From Gordonia amicalis NBRC 100051 = JCM 11271 (GTDB taxonomy: Bacteria > Actinomycetota > Actinomycetes > Mycobacteriales > Mycobacteriaceae): a stretch of DNA of 64,000 bases. A program made the translations under genes and the position numbers. The DNA is taken from positions 1 to 64,000 of the forward strand of contig NZ_BANS01000019.1 of assembly GCF_000332995.1 (NCBI RefSeq), given 5' to 3'. The notes under the pieces were generated by a model that worked only from the letters and a program-made list of their open reading frames with translations, was not told the origin of the DNA and did not search any database. Below, in pieces: positions 39,380 through 49,218 of this stretch; positions within the stretch are counted from its first letter, which is position 1; each line of letters begins with the position of its first letter.

Positions 39380-40201
39380 ATGGCGAACCCGTTCGTGAAG
39401 TTGTGGCGGTACCTGACGGCACTCGGCAACGCGAAGATCGACGAACACGCCGACCCGAAGGTCCAGATCCAGCAGGCGATCGAAGATGCCCAGCGTCAGC
39501 ACCAGGCGTTGTCGCAGCAGGCCGCCTCGGTCATCGGCAACCAGCGACAGCTCGAGATGAAGCTCAACCGGCAGCTCGAGGACATCGAGCGTCTGCAGGC
39601 CAACACCCGCCAGGCACTGACGCTGGCCGATCAGGCCGCTGCCGCCGGCGACACCCAGAAGGCCACCGAGTACACGAACGCCGCCGAGGCGTTCGCGGCG
39701 CAGCTGGTGACCGCCGAGCAGAGCGTCGAGGACCTCAAGTCCCTGCACGACCAGTCGCTTCAGGCCGCCGACCAGGCCAAGAAGGCCGTCGAGCGCAACG
39801 CGATGATCCTCCAGCAGAAACTCGCCGAGCGTTCCAAGCTGCTCAGCCAGCTCGAGCAGGCCAAGATGCAGGAGCAGGTCAGCGCATCGCTCAACCAGAT
39901 GAGCGAGTTGTCGGTGCCCGGCAACACCCCGAGCCTCGACCAGGTCCGCGAGAAGATCGAGCGCCGCTACGCCAACGCCCTCGGTTCGGCCGAGCTGGCC
40001 AAGAACTCGGTCCAGGGCCGCATGCAGGAGGTCGAGCAGGCGGGCATCCAGATGGCCGGTCATTCGCGCCTGGAGCAGATCCGCGCCAGCATGCGCGGCG
40101 ATGCCCTGCCGTCCGCGGGCGCCACCGCACCACCGTTGCAGAAGGGTCAGCCGGCGACGCAGGCCACCCCGCCGACCACCGAGCCGCCCGCGCAGAACTG
40201 A
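39380..40201 (+). CDS. pspA: PspA/IM30-family membrane-stress protein (35-kDa antigen type)
   Basis: PspA oligomers bind stressed membranes. The 273-residue protein is predominantly long coiled coil from about residue 25 to 225, rich in Gln/Ala/Glu heptads ([20 protein letters not shown]). A short amphipathic N-terminal helix ([13 protein letters not shown]) and a Pro/Thr-rich C-terminus flank it. It corresponds to Rv2744c, which with ClgR forms an envelope-stress loop in M. tuberculosis. The mycobacterial membrane partners Rv2743c/Rv2742c are not found here; a glycosyltransferase-like gene follows instead. Confidence 0.95.
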   Translation: MANPFVKLWRYLTALGNAKIDEHADPKVQIQQAIEDAQRQHQALSQQAASVIGNQRQLEMKLNRQLEDIERLQANTRQALTLADQAAAAGDTQKATEYTNAAEAFAAQLVTAEQSVEDLKSLHDQSLQAADQAKKAVERNAMILQQKLAERSKLLSQLEQAKMQEQVSASLNQMSELSVPGNTPSLDQVREKIERRYANALGSAELAKNSVQGRMQEVEQAGIQMAGHSRLEQIRASMRGDALPSAGATAPPLQKGQPATQATPPTTEPPAQN

Positions 40202-40211
40202 TCCGCGGCAC

Positions 40212-41426
40212 GTGCATGTTGCACTTGTCGCGGGTTCCGATGCGGGACATGCCTTTCCGGCGTTCGCCCTCGCCGAGCGGTTCGCCGCGGCCGGGCATCG
40301 GACCACTGTCCACACCGGACTGAACTGGTCGGCCGCCGCGCGTCGCCGTGGCATCGACATCGCCGAGCTCCCGGGTCTCGCGGCCACGGACGACGATGAC
40401 GACGCCGACGCCGGGGACAAACTCAGCGCCCGCGCGGCACGCATGGCCGATCTGCTCGCGCCCCTGCTGGCGGAGTCCGGTGCCGACCTCGTCGTCTCCG
40501 ACGTCATCACGGTCTGCGGGGGATGGGCCGCGCAGCTCCGGGGCCTTCCGTGGATCGAGCTGTCGCCGCACCCGCTGTACCTGCCGTCTCGCGGCCTGCC
40601 GCCGATCGGTTCGGGGCTCGCCCCGGGAACCGGCATCCGCGGTCGCGTTCGGGACACGCTGATGCGTGCCGCGACCGCGACCTCCATCCGCAAAGGCGAA
40701 CGGCAGCGTGCTGCGGCACGGCTGTCGATCGGTCTCCCGGCGCACGACGGTGGTCCGTGCGCGCGATTCGTGGCGACGCTGCCGGGGCTCGAGGTGCCGC
40801 GGCCCGACTGGCCGGCCGACACCCATCTCATCGGTCCACTCCTGTGGGAACCCACCGACGACCTCTTCGACCGTCCCGACGGCGATGCACCGCTGGTGGT
40901 GCTCGCCCCGTCGACGGCGCAGACCGGCGCCCCCGACATGGTCGGTGTGGTCCTCGAGGCGCTGTCCGAGCGGATTCTGGGCCGTCGTGTCCGGGTGGTG
41001 GTCTCCGGGCTGCATCGTCCGTCCACCGCGGATCTCGCCCGCTTCGGCGACTCCTCGGCCCCGATCACCGCAGGGCTGGGACGGCAGGACGAGGTGCTGG
41101 CCGACGCGCAGGTACTGATCTGCGGCTCCGGTCACGGGATCCTGGCCAAGGCGATGAGCGCCGGGGTTCCGGTCGTCGCAGTACCCGGCGGCGGCGACCA
41201 GTGGGAGCTGGCGAACCGTCTCCGGCGCGCGGGTGCCGGCCGAGTGGTCCGCCCGCTCACGGTCGAGGCCGTCGCCGATGCCGTTTGCACCGTTCTCGAC
41301 GACCCGGAGTGCACCCGGAGCGCACGGCGGATCGGGGCGAGCGGTGCCGACACCGTCGACCCGGTGGCGGTGGCCCACGCCGTCCTGGACCGTGCCGCGT
41401 TCCGTAGGGTGGGGCCGTGCGCCTGA
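40212..41426 (+). CDS. UDP-glycosyltransferase-like protein (GT-B, Rv2739c-like)
   Basis: The 404-residue protein has the GT-B fold pattern. The N-terminal VHVALVAGSDAGHAFPAFAL loop and acceptor domain run to about residue 215. A C-terminal nucleotide-sugar domain follows, with APLVVLAPSTAQTGAPDM, LICGSGHGILAKAMSAGVPV and VVAVPGGGDQWELANRL. It corresponds to the alanine-rich transferase Rv2739c upstream of the DUF3046 gene. Donor and acceptor are unknown. GTG 40212 starts at the first beta strand, 11 nt after pspA. Its 3' end overlaps the DUF3046 gene by 10 bp. Confidence 0.85.
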   Translation: MHVALVAGSDAGHAFPAFALAERFAAAGHRTTVHTGLNWSAAARRRGIDIAELPGLAATDDDDDADAGDKLSARAARMADLLAPLLAESGADLVVSDVITVCGGWAAQLRGLPWIELSPHPLYLPSRGLPPIGSGLAPGTGIRGRVRDTLMRAATATSIRKGERQRAAARLSIGLPAHDGGPCARFVATLPGLEVPRPDWPADTHLIGPLLWEPTDDLFDRPDGDAPLVVLAPSTAQTGAPDMVGVVLEALSERILGRRVRVVVSGLHRPSTADLARFGDSSAPITAGLGRQDEVLADAQVLICGSGHGILAKAMSAGVPVVAVPGGGDQWELANRLRRAGAGRVVRPLTVEAVADAVCTVLDDPECTRSARRIGASGADTVDPVAVAHAVLDRAAFRRVGPCA

Positions 41427-41611
41427 CCGAGTTCAACGAACTGATGACCACCGAATTCGGTGTGTCCAGGGCGGATTCGATTCTCGTCGACCACGTGCTC
41501 ACCGAATTCGGTGGACGCACCGGGGCGCAGGCGATCGACGACGGGGTCGACCCGCGCGACGTCTGGGTCGCCATCTGCCGCGACTTCGACGTACCGCGCC
41601 GGCGTTGGTGA
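41417..41611 (+). CDS. DUF3046 small protein
   Basis: The 64-residue protein matches the actinobacterial DUF3046 family (Rv2738c position): MRLTEFNELMTTEFG, LVDHVLTEFGGRTGAQAIDD and GVDPRDVWVAICRDFDVP. It is invariably near recA in this group. The GTG start lies within the end of the glycosyltransferase gene. Function unknown. Confidence 0.92.
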   Translation: MRLTEFNELMTTEFGVSRADSILVDHVLTEFGGRTGAQAIDDGVDPRDVWVAICRDFDVPRRRW

Positions 41612-41636
41612 CACGCCCCGCGTGTCACACTTGCCA

Positions 41637-41652
41637 TCGAACACCTGTTCGT
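41637..41652. promoter_or_regulatory. LexA (SOS) box upstream of recA
   Basis: TCGAACACCTGTTCGT matches 11 of 12 defined bases of TCGAAC-N4-GTTCGA. It lies about 100 bp upstream of the second, PafBC-type promoter, so it must serve a separate upstream recA promoter. Confidence 0.85.
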
Positions 41653-41747
41653 TCATCCTGGTGATCAGACGGAACCGTACGGACCGCCGCCGCGTCTGAG
41701 GTATGTGGATCGGGAAGCAGTATCGGGCTCGGGAGGGCCGCCGAGAC

Positions 41748-41770
41748 TTGTCGGACCCACGCGATACCTT
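41748..41770 (+). promoter_or_regulatory. RecA-independent (PafBC-type) promoter of recA
   Basis: TTGTCGGAC (41748-41756), an 8-bp spacer and TACCTT (41765-41770) match the RecA_NDp pattern TTGTCRGTG-N8-TANNNT at 7 of 9 and all -10 positions. The predicted start is at about 41777, an in-frame ATG. Confidence 0.7.
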
Positions 41771-41839
41771 TCAGACATGAACGCCCGGACCGCACCGACC
41801 ACCCGCCGGAAATCCGGCTCACAACCGAGGAGAACTCCC

Positions 41840-42883
41840 ATGGCACCTGCGCCTCAAGACCGTGAGAAGGCCCTCGATCTGGCCCTCGCCCAGATCGACA
41901 AGAACTTCGGCAAGGGCTCGGTGATGCGCCTGGGCGAGGAGACCCGCCAGCCGATCGAGATCATCCCGACCGGTTCGATCGCACTCGACGTCGCCCTCGG
42001 TATCGGTGGTCTGCCCCGCGGCCGCGTCGTCGAGATCTACGGTCCGGAATCCTCGGGTAAGACCACGGTCGCGCTGCACGCCGTCGCGAACGCCCAGGCC
42101 CTGGGCGGTATCGCCGCGTTCATCGACGCCGAGCATGCGCTGGACCCCGATTACGCCGCGAAGCTCGGCGTCGACACCGACGCCCTGCTCGTGTCGCAGC
42201 CCGACACCGGTGAGCAGGCGCTCGAGATCGCCGACATGCTGATCCGCTCCGGCGCGCTCGACATCCTGGTCATCGACTCGGTGGCCGCACTCGTGCCCAA
42301 GGCCGAGATCGAGGGTGAGATGGGCGACAGCCACGTCGGCCTGCAGGCCCGCCTGATGAGCCAGGCGCTGCGCAAGATGACCTCCGCGCTGAACCAGTCG
42401 AAGACCACCGCGATCTTCATCAACCAGTTGCGCGAGAAGATCGGCGTGATGTTCGGTTCCCCCGAGACCACGACGGGCGGTAAGGCTCTCAAGTTCTACT
42501 CGTCGGTTCGCCTGGATGTCCGCCGTATCGAGACCCTGAAGGACGGCACCGATGCGGTGGGTAACCGTACCCGCGTGAAGGTCGTCAAGAACAAGGTCGC
42601 GCCGCCGTTCAAGCAGGCCGAGTTCGACATCCTCTACGGGCAGGGCATCAGCAAGGAGGGCTCACTGATCGACATGGGTGTGGCCGAGGGCTTCATCCGT
42701 AAGTCGGGCTCGTGGTTCACCTACGAGGGCGATCAGCTGGGCCAGGGCAAGGAGAATGCCCGCAAATTCCTGCTCGAGAACGTCGACATCCGCGACGAGA
42801 TCGAGAAGAAGATCAAGGAGAAGCTCGGCATCGGCGCGACCGTCGACGCCGACGACATCGCCCCGGCACCGGTCGAATTCTGA
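41840..42883 (+). CDS. recA: Recombinase RecA
   Basis: RecA forms filaments on ssDNA for strand exchange and triggers LexA self-cleavage. The 347-residue protein has Walker [15 protein letters not shown], Walker [10 protein letters not shown], the L1/L2 loops ([13 protein letters not shown] and [20 protein letters not shown]), and an acidic C-terminus. No intein interrupts it, unlike in M. tuberculosis. ATG 41840 follows GAGGAGA at 7 nt. An in-frame ATG at 41777 would add 21 basic residues and coincides with a predicted transcription start, so an extended leaderless product is possible. Confidence 0.98.
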   Translation: MAPAPQDREKALDLALAQIDKNFGKGSVMRLGEETRQPIEIIPTGSIALDVALGIGGLPRGRVVEIYGPESSGKTTVALHAVANAQALGGIAAFIDAEHALDPDYAAKLGVDTDALLVSQPDTGEQALEIADMLIRSGALDILVIDSVAALVPKAEIEGEMGDSHVGLQARLMSQALRKMTSALNQSKTTAIFINQLREKIGVMFGSPETTTGGKALKFYSSVRLDVRRIETLKDGTDAVGNRTRVKVVKNKVAPPFKQAEFDILYGQGISKEGSLIDMGVAEGFIRKSGSWFTYEGDQLGQGKENARKFLLENVDIRDEIEKKIKEKLGIGATVDADDIAPAPVEF

Positions 42884-42903
42884 TCGGCTCCGCCTGATCC
42901 GAT

Positions 42904-43467
42904 ATGAACGAGGCATCAAGCCCCGAACCGACGGACCCCGAACGGACGCGCACGCGTCGGGATGACAATCCCGACCGGCGAGGCCCCAGCGCATGGGACT
43001 CTGCACTGCGACTGCTCGGGGTCCGTGCGCGTTCACGGCACGAGATGCGGGAGCGGTTGACCCGCAAGGGGTTCGACACGGACACCGTCGACGAGGTGAT
43101 GGCCCGACTCGACAAGCACCAGTTGCTCGACGACACCGATTTCGCCGCCGAGTGGGTACGCTCCCGCCACCTGAACTCCGGAAAGGGACGCGTGGTGCTG
43201 CGTCATGAGCTCCGGACCAAGGGAATCTCCGAGTCGATCATCGCCGAGACCCTCGCCGAGATCGATCCCGACGACGAACGCGAGATCGCGGCCGGACTCG
43301 TCGCACGGAAGCTGACGCCGTCGGTCGTCGAACGCGTTGTCGCCGACCGTGCCGAACGAGAGAAGACCCTGCGTCGTCTGGTCGGTTTCCTTGTCCGGCG
43401 TGGCTATTCGCAGTCGCTGGCGTTCGACGTGGTGGGGGAGGCGCTCGGCGCACTGGAAGACGCCTGA
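42904..43467 (+). CDS. recX: Regulatory protein RecX
   Basis: RecX binds RecA filaments and limits their activity. The 187-residue protein has three-helix RecX repeats (ALRLLGVRARSRHEMRERLT, then VDEVMARLDKHQLLDDTDFA and EWVRSRH, and a final LVGFLVRRGYSQSLAFDVV) after a charged N-terminal tail. It lies 20 nt after recA and is co-transcribed with it. Confidence 0.95.
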   Translation: MNEASSPEPTDPERTRTRRDDNPDRRGPSAWDSALRLLGVRARSRHEMRERLTRKGFDTDTVDEVMARLDKHQLLDDTDFAAEWVRSRHLNSGKGRVVLRHELRTKGISESIIAETLAEIDPDDEREIAAGLVARKLTPSVVERVVADRAEREKTLRRLVGFLVRRGYSQSLAFDVVGEALGALEDA

Positions 43468-43495
43468 GGCCTCCCCGTCACTCCGACGGCCTGGC

Positions 43496-44377
43496 TCAGA
43501 GCAGGTTCTCCGACGCGGCCAGTTCGGTCTTCTCCGGGTCGGCCGGCTCGGCGGCCGACCGTCGACCCTGACGCAGACGTCGTTCGACGTAGGTCGCGAG
43601 GTTCGAGAGCCCGAAGTTGATGACGATCATGATGATCGCCACCACGATCAGCGCCGGGATGTAGTTGCCGTAGCGGGAGGCCGACAGCAGGCCGCTGCGC
43701 ACGACCTCCGAGTAGCCGATGATGTAGCCCAGCGCACTGTCCTTGAGTGCCACCACCATCTGCGAGATCAGTGCCGGCATCATCGCGGTGATCGCCTGGG
43801 GGAGCAGCACGATGCGCATCATCTGGCTCTTGCGCAGACCGAGCGACATGGATGCCTCGGTCTGGCCCTTGGGCAGCGAGTTGATGCCGGAGCGCAGGAT
43901 CTCGGCCATCACCGACCCGTTGTAGAGCGTCAGCCCGGTGACCACCGCGGCGAACGCCAGCATCGACGACGGGAATATGCCGTAGATGGCGAACAGGAAC
44001 CAGGTGAACACCATCAGGATCAGGACCGGGATCGCGCGGAAGACCTCGACGAACACACCCGAGACGGCCCGTACCCAGCGATGATCCGACAGCCGGCCGA
44101 TGCCGAGGACGGCGCCGAGGATCAGCGAGAACACGATCGAGACGGCGGCCGCCGCCAGAGTGCGCCACAGTCCGGGCAGGATGTAGCCGGTCCAGGTGGA
44201 CCAGGTGACGAACGGGCTCCACTTCTCGCCGGTGAACTGCTCGTTGGCGGCGAGTACGGAGATCACGTAGATCGCGATCGCCGCGAGGACCGCGATGAAC
44301 AGGATCGCCATCAGGCGGTTCCGGGCCCGTGCGCGTGGTCCGGGTGCGTCGTACAGGACAGTCGATTCGGCGCTCAT
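43496..44377 (-). CDS. gluD: Glutamate ABC transporter permease GluD
   Basis: This is a polar-amino-acid ABC permease. The 293 residues contain an N-terminal tail, a helix near residue 25, and the BPD-type permease domain with the EAA loop [37 protein letters not shown] and about six helices. The ATG overlaps the gluC stop (ATGA). gluABCD beside recA-recX is the arrangement described in Corynebacterium glutamicum, where it imports glutamate. Confidence 0.92.
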   Translation of the reverse strand: MSAESTVLYDAPGPRARARNRLMAILFIAVLAAIAIYVISVLAANEQFTGEKWSPFVTWSTWTGYILPGLWRTLAAAAVSIVFSLILGAVLGIGRLSDHRWVRAVSGVFVEVFRAIPVLILMVFTWFLFAIYGIFPSSMLAFAAVVTGLTLYNGSVMAEILRSGINSLPKGQTEASMSLGLRKSQMMRIVLLPQAITAMMPALISQMVVALKDSALGYIIGYSEVVRSGLLSASRYGNYIPALIVVAIIMIVINFGLSNLATYVERRLRQGRRSAAEPADPEKTELAASENLL

Positions 44378-45051
44378 CGTTTCACCGCCAGTCGCTTGGC
44401 GAGGTAGCCGAAGACGGCCCCCTCGGTGAGGGTGATGATCATGAAGCCCACGGCGATGACGCCGAAGATCACGAACAGCTGGTCGGAGAAGGTCTCGATC
44501 TCGGTCTTCATGAGAGCCGCGGCCTCGGCGACACCGATGACCGAGGCGACCGTGGTGTTCTTGGTGAGCGCGATCAGGACGCTGCCCAGCGGGCCGATGA
44601 CCGATCGGATCGCCTGCGGCAACACGATGACCCCGAACACCTGGGTGAACGACAGACCCAGCGACCGGGCCGCCTCGGCCTGCCCCAGGGGCACGGTGTT
44701 GAAGCCGGACCGGAGCGTCTCGCAGACGAAGGTCGACGTGTAGAGGACGAACGCGAGCACCGCGAGCCAGAAGTTGTTGGACTTGATCGTCGGCGCGAAG
44801 GTCAGGCCCAGATTCTGGTAGAGACCGATCGCGCAGAACAGCACGACGAGCGTCAGCGGGGTGTTGCGGACCACGTTCACATAGACCCCGGCGAAACCGC
44901 GGATCACCGGGACGGGGAAGACCCGCATCGCGGCGAGGGCCGTGCCCCACACCAGCGAACCGATCGCCGAGTAGAAGGTCAGCTGGATCGTCACCCAGAA
45001 GGCGGGCCACAGCTGAGGACCCATGCTCTCCCACAGAGAGGCGTCATTCAT
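44374..45051 (-). CDS. gluC: Glutamate ABC transporter permease GluC
   Basis: The 225-residue permease has five or six helices and the EAA motif [20 protein letters not shown], which contacts the ATPase Glu[21 protein letters not shown] is the conserved N-terminal permease signature. It lies 12 nt after gluB and is coupled to gluD by a 4-bp overlap. Confidence 0.93.
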   Translation of the reverse strand: MNDASLWESMGPQLWPAFWVTIQLTFYSAIGSLVWGTALAAMRVFPVPVIRGFAGVYVNVVRNTPLTLVVLFCAIGLYQNLGLTFAPTIKSNNFWLAVLAFVLYTSTFVCETLRSGFNTVPLGQAEAARSLGLSFTQVFGVIVLPQAIRSVIGPLGSVLIALTKNTTVASVIGVAEAAALMKTEIETFSDQLFVIFGVIAVGFMIITLTEGAVFGYLAKRLAVKR

Positions 45052-45063
45052 CGATGGTTCCTC

Positions 45064-46071
45064 TCACTCGAGTCCGGGCGGGCACGGCTTGGATGGTGAA
45101 TCGAGGAACTCGAGGTCACCGGGGTCGGGTTTGTAGGGGAACTTGGAGCCGGGGCGATCCGCGCGGGCGATGATCTCGTCCACGTACTCGTTGCCGAGGG
45201 CCTCGCGCAGGTCGGCGTTCCATGGTGACTCCCCGAGCCCGGCATCAGAGCTCCCGGCCGGGGTCAGCATGGCGTCGAGGGCCTTGTTGATCGCATCCAC
45301 GGCGGCTTTGTCGCCGAGAGCGACACCGACGCCGTAGCGCTCGGTCGAGAACGGACTGCCGGCCGTTTTCAAGGCGTCCTTCACGCACGCGTCCTTGAGG
45401 TAGGTCATCTCGACGAGCTTGAACTCGTCCTTCCAGAAGTTGGCGTAACCGGCGAGGATCGCCTCGTCGGTCGTCAGGGCGTCGACCTTGTCGCGGCGCA
45501 GCGCCTCGACACACGCCGAGTAGGAGTCGTACTCCTGCAGCTGGACCGTCGGCAGCTGGGCCTTCACGTTCTGCGCCGATGTCGAGCCGGTGACCGAACA
45601 GAGCTTCTTGCCGTTGTCTAGGTCGGCCAGCTGCTTGATCGAGTTGTCGTCGGCGCGCACCATCAGGCCCTGGTAGGTCTGCAGGTAGGGGCCGCCGAAC
45701 GACACCTTCTTGGAGCGGCTCGCGTTGATCGAATAGGTGGCGGCGATGAGATCGACCTCACCGTTGTCGATCATCGCCTCGCGACGGGCCGACGGCGTCT
45801 CCCGCCAGGTGATCTCCGGGTGGTCCACGCCGAGGTCGTCGGCGATCGAATTGACCACATACGTGGCGACCGAGGCGTCGAAGCCGGTGACGTTGCCGTT
45901 CGGCTCGTAGAGCCCGAGCCCCGGCTGGTCGAACTTGACGCCCAGGACCACCGAACCGTCGCGGATCGAGTTCAACAGGCTGCGGGGCTCGGTGCTCCCG
46001 CAGGCCGACAGCAGTCCGGTCAGCAGTGCCCCGACCGCGAGAAGCAGTCCGGCACGACGCCATCGGGACAA
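45064..46071 (-). CDS. gluB: Glutamate-binding lipoprotein GluB
   Basis: This extracytoplasmic binding protein of the glutamate transporter has 335 residues and a lipoprotein signal: basic SRWRRAG, a hydrophobic core, and the lipobox LSAC with lipidated Cys at residue 24. The SBP_bac_3 domain follows (VLGVKFDQPGLGLYE, DLIAATYSINASRSKKVSFG and GPYLQTYQGLMVR). The start is TTG 46071, the only codon that gives the basic signal N-region; no clear ribosome-binding site precedes it. A GT-rich simple repeat lies just upstream. Confidence 0.92.
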   Translation of the reverse strand: MSRWRRAGLLLAVGALLTGLLSACGSTEPRSLLNSIRDGSVVLGVKFDQPGLGLYEPNGNVTGFDASVATYVVNSIADDLGVDHPEITWRETPSARREAMIDNGEVDLIAATYSINASRSKKVSFGGPYLQTYQGLMVRADDNSIKQLADLDNGKKLCSVTGSTSAQNVKAQLPTVQLQEYDSYSACVEALRRDKVDALTTDEAILAGYANFWKDEFKLVEMTYLKDACVKDALKTAGSPFSTERYGVGVALGDKAAVDAINKALDAMLTPAGSSDAGLGESPWNADLREALGNEYVDEIIARADRPGSKFPYKPDPGDLEFLDSPSKPCPPGLE

Positions 46072-46078
46072 GTGTTGA

Positions 46079-46101
46079 TGTGTGTGTGTGGTGTGGTGTG
46101 G
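46079..46101. repeat. GT-rich simple repeat between gluA and gluB
   Basis: A short TG dinucleotide run followed by GGTGTGG units (about 46079-46101) lies directly upstream of the gluB TTG on the transcribed strand (read as CA repeats in the mRNA sense). It is where a ribosome-binding site would be expected. Confidence 0.7.
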
Positions 46102-46113
46102 CTCATCCGCATC

Positions 46114-46887
46114 TCAGTGCCCCAGGATCTTGCCGAGGAAGTCGCGTGCTCGGTCGGTCTTGGGGGCGGTGAAGAAGGTGTCGGGTTCGGAGTCCTCGAT
46201 GATCGCGCCGTCGGCCATGAAGATCACCCGATCGGCTGCCTTGCGGGCGAAGCCCATCTCATGGGTCACGACCAGCATCGTCATGCCCTCCTTGGCAAGG
46301 GAGACCATCACGTCGAGCACCTCGTTGACCATCTCCGGGTCGAGCGCCGACGTCGGCTCGTCGAACAGCATGATCTTCGGGTCCATCGCGAGGGAGCGGG
46401 CGATGGCGACACGCTGCTGCTGGCCCCCGGACAGCTGGGCCGGGTACTTGTCCTTCTGGCTCGCGATGCCGACCCGCTCGAGCAGTTCGAGTGCGCGCTT
46501 GTCGGCGTCGGCCTTGGACTTCTTGCGCACCTTCGTCGGTGCGAGGGTCACATTCTCGAGAATCGTCTTGTGCGAGAACAGGTTGAAGGACTGGAACACC
46601 ATGCCGACATCGGCGCGCAGTCGCGCGAGATCCTTGCCCTCGGCCGGCAGGACCTGACCCTCGACCCGGATCTCGCCCTCATCGATCGGCTCGAGCCGGT
46701 TGATGGTCCGGCACAGCGTCGACTTGCCCGACCCGGATGGACCGAGGACCACCACCACCTGTCCGGCGGGAACCTCGAGGTCGATGTCCTTGAGTACGTG
46801 CAGCGAACCGAAGTGCTTCTGCACCCCGCGCATCGCGATCATCGGCTGGGACCCTGGGCCCGCGGACTTGCTCGGCGAAACGGTCAT
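46114..46887 (-). CDS. gluA: Glutamate ABC transporter ATP-binding protein GluA
   Basis: The 257-residue ABC ATPase has Walker [17 protein letters not shown]-loop MVFQSFNLF, signature LSGGQQQR, Walker [13 protein letters not shown] and H-loop VVTHEMGF. It begins the gluABCD operon and is divergent from miaB. It has the family length of polar amino-acid importers. Confidence 0.95.
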   Translation of the reverse strand: MTVSPSKSAGPGSQPMIAMRGVQKHFGSLHVLKDIDLEVPAGQVVVVLGPSGSGKSTLCRTINRLEPIDEGEIRVEGQVLPAEGKDLARLRADVGMVFQSFNLFSHKTILENVTLAPTKVRKKSKADADKRALELLERVGIASQKDKYPAQLSGGQQQRVAIARSLAMDPKIMLFDEPTSALDPEMVNEVLDVMVSLAKEGMTMLVVTHEMGFARKAADRVIFMADGAIIEDSEPDTFFTAPKTDRARDFLGKILGH

Positions 46888-46973
46888 TCGTGAACCCTAA
46901 CCAAATCCGTGCCATCGAGTCGCGCAGGTGACGCCGAATCGGCGATTTGCGTCGGCCCCGTACCCTGGTAGGA

Positions 46974-48536
46974 GTGAGTATCGAGTTGTCGGATCGGCCT
47001 GACGAGGCTGCATCAGCCCAGTCACCCCGCAGCTATCAGGTCCGGACCTATGGCTGCCAGATGAACGTCCACGACTCCGAACGCATCTCCGGTCTTCTCG
47101 AGGACGCGGGATACGTCCGTGCGGCCGAGGACGACGACGCCGATCTGGTCGTCTTCAACACCTGCGCGATCCGCGAGAACGCCGACAACAAGCTCTACGG
47201 CAACCTTTCGCATCTCGCGCCGGTGAAGACCAGCCGTCCGGGCATGCAGATCGCCGTCGGTGGATGCCTCGCGCAGAAGGACAAGGACACCGTCGTCGCC
47301 AAGGCGCCGTGGGTCGACGTCGTGTTCGGCACCCACAACATCGGCTCGCTGCCGGCGCTGCTCGACCGTGCCCGTCACAACGCGGAAGCGCAGGTCGAGA
47401 TCCTCGACTCCCTCGAACGATTCCCTTCGACGCTGCCCGCCAAGCGCGACTCGGCCTACTCCGGCTGGGTCTCGGTGTCGGTGGGCTGCAACAACACGTG
47501 CACCTTCTGCATCGTGCCGTCGCTGCGCGGCAAGGAGGTCGACCGACGACCCGGTGACGTACTCGCCGAGGTCCAGGCGCTCGTCGACCAGGGCGTCGTC
47601 GAGGTGACCCTGCTCGGTCAGAACGTCAACGCGTACGGCATGTCCTTCGCCGATCCCGACCAGCCCCGCAACCGCGGCGCCTTCGCCGAGTTGCTGCGGG
47701 CCTGCGGGACCATCGAGGGGCTCGAACGGGTCCGCTTCACCTCGCCGCATCCGGCCGAGTTCACCGACGACGTGATCGAGGCGATGGCGCAGACCCCCAA
47801 CGTGTGCCCGCAGCTGCACATGCCACTGCAGTCCGGCTCCGATCGCATCCTGCGCGCCATGCGCCGCAGCTACCGCCAGACCAGATTCCTCGGCATCCTC
47901 GACAAGGTCCGTGAGGCGATGCCGCACGCGGCGATCACCACCGACATCATCGTCGGGTTCCCGGGAGAGACCGAGGAGGACTTCCAGGCGACCCTCGACG
48001 TCGTCGAACGTGCGCGGTTCTCCAGCGCTTTCACCTTCCAGTACTCGCCGCGTCCCGGGACGCCGGCCGCGACGATGCCCGACCAGGTGCCGGCCGAGGT
48101 CGTCGGCGAGCGCTACCAGCGCCTCATCGCCCTGCAGGAGCGGATCTGCCTGTCCGAGAACGAATCCCTGACCGGCACCGAGGTGGAGCTGCTCGTCGTC
48201 GCCGACGAGGGACGCAAGTCCGCCAAGACCCGGCGCATGACCGGTCGCGCGCGTGACGGACGCCTGGTGCACTTCGCGCCCGGCGACGTCGCCTCCGGGA
48301 TCCGTCCCGGCGACGTGGTCCACACCGTCGTGACCGCGGCCGCGCCGCACCACCTGATCGCCGACGCCGGGGTGCTCTCGCACCGCCGCACGCGCGCCGG
48401 CGACGCCTACGAGCAGAGCCGCACGCCGACCACGGCGCCCGTCGGGGTGGGCCTCGGTCTGCCGACTGTTGGTCCCCCCGCACCCGCGCCCGCGCCGACC
48501 GCCGACGCCGGATGCGGCAGCGCGTGCGGTGGCTGA
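46974..48536 (+). CDS. miaB: tRNA-2-methylthio-N6-dimethylallyladenosine synthase MiaB
   Basis: MiaB adds methylthio to i6A37 of tRNAs and follows MiaA in the pathway. The 520-residue radical-SAM enzyme has the UPF0004 domain ([20 protein letters not shown]) with three Cys, radical SAM cluster [20 protein letters not shown], and a TRAM domain. It ends in an unusual Pro/Ala-rich tail with [11 protein letters not shown] 46974 lies 7 nt after TACCCT (46961-46966), and GGAG abuts the codon, favouring a leaderless mRNA. Confidence 0.95.
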   Translation: MSIELSDRPDEAASAQSPRSYQVRTYGCQMNVHDSERISGLLEDAGYVRAAEDDDADLVVFNTCAIRENADNKLYGNLSHLAPVKTSRPGMQIAVGGCLAQKDKDTVVAKAPWVDVVFGTHNIGSLPALLDRARHNAEAQVEILDSLERFPSTLPAKRDSAYSGWVSVSVGCNNTCTFCIVPSLRGKEVDRRPGDVLAEVQALVDQGVVEVTLLGQNVNAYGMSFADPDQPRNRGAFAELLRACGTIEGLERVRFTSPHPAEFTDDVIEAMAQTPNVCPQLHMPLQSGSDRILRAMRRSYRQTRFLGILDKVREAMPHAAITTDIIVGFPGETEEDFQATLDVVERARFSSAFTFQYSPRPGTPAATMPDQVPAEVVGERYQRLIALQERICLSENESLTGTEVELLVVADEGRKSAKTRRMTGRARDGRLVHFAPGDVASGIRPGDVVHTVVTAAAPHHLIADAGVLSHRRTRAGDAYEQSRTPTTAPVGVGLGLPTVGPPAPAPAPTADAGCGSACGG

Positions 48537-48572
48537 GCGTGCACGAACTCGAGATCGAAACAAAGTGAGGCG

Positions 48573-49163
48573 ATGACGATGTCCGAGGACCCGTTCAAGG
48601 AGTATGAGAGCGATCTCCGCAAGGCGGAGCGTCGTGTGGCCGGTGAGATCGACCCCGGAGCCCGCGCGGTCGTCGTGGCCGTCGCCGTGTTGCTCGCCAT
48701 GGTGTCGCTGGTCCTGCCGCACACGGGCTCCGTGACCGGTCTCGAGGTGCTGTCCCTGACACCCGAGGCAGCGGCCGAACGAGTCACCATCGTGTCGAAG
48801 ATCTTCGTCTACCTGGTGGCGATCTTCGGCATCGCGATGTCGATGCTCGCGCTGCTGACCCGCCGATGGGTTCTGGCGTGGATCGCGTTGTGCGGCTGTG
48901 CGATCGCCTGCGTGGCGGGCATGCTCGCGTGGTGGTCGCGCAACACCCCCGGCGTCGGTGGCGTCGAACCCCCGTCGGGTGTGGGCATCGGCCTGATCCT
49001 CGGCTGGATCGCGGTCTTCGTCCTCACCTTCCACTGGTCGCGCGTGGTGTGGGCGCGTTCGTCCTACCACCTGGCGATGGAGGCCGAGCGTCGCAGGCAG
49101 GCCGCCGAGCAGGAGGCCTACGCCTCCGCGCTCTACCGCAAGGACCCCGACGACCAGTCCTGA
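48573..49163 (+). CDS. Hypothetical membrane protein (Rv2732c-like)
   Basis: The 196-residue protein has four hydrophobic helices (AVVVAVAVLLAMVSLVLP, IFVYLVAIFGIAMSMLALLT, VLAWIALCGCAIACVAGMLA, and an LILGWIAVFVLTFHW segment) between charged ends. The C-terminus (AMEAERRRQAAEQEAYASAL) is helical. It follows miaB as in M. tuberculosis. No function is evident. ATG 48573 or ATG 48579 could start it. Confidence 0.82.
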   Translation: MTMSEDPFKEYESDLRKAERRVAGEIDPGARAVVVAVAVLLAMVSLVLPHTGSVTGLEVLSLTPEAAAERVTIVSKIFVYLVAIFGIAMSMLALLTRRWVLAWIALCGCAIACVAGMLAWWSRNTPGVGGVEPPSGVGIGLILGWIAVFVLTFHWSRVVWARSSYHLAMEAERRRQAAEQEAYASALYRKDPDDQS

Positions 49164-49171
49164 ACGATCGG

Positions 49172-49214
49172 CTCCGTAAGCTCCGCTCCCTGAGGAGGCC
49201 CGGAGCCTGCGGAG
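49172..49214. terminator. Shared terminator between convergent genes
   Basis: CTCCGTAAGCTCCGCTCC (49172-49189) pairs imperfectly with GGCCCGGAGCCTGCGGAG (49197-49214) around CTGAGGA. It lies between the miaB-side membrane gene and the DUF349 gene and can serve both directions. Confidence 0.55.
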
Positions 49215-49218
49215 GGCG

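Noticed and set aside
41840-42883. Possible recA intein as in M. tuberculosis
   Set aside because: The RecA frame is 347 residues and continuous through all motifs, with no insertion.
43496-45034. 512-codon frame suggesting a longer gluD
   Set aside because: The extension lies in the wrong frame of gluC; the permease starts at ATG 44377, overlapping the gluC stop.
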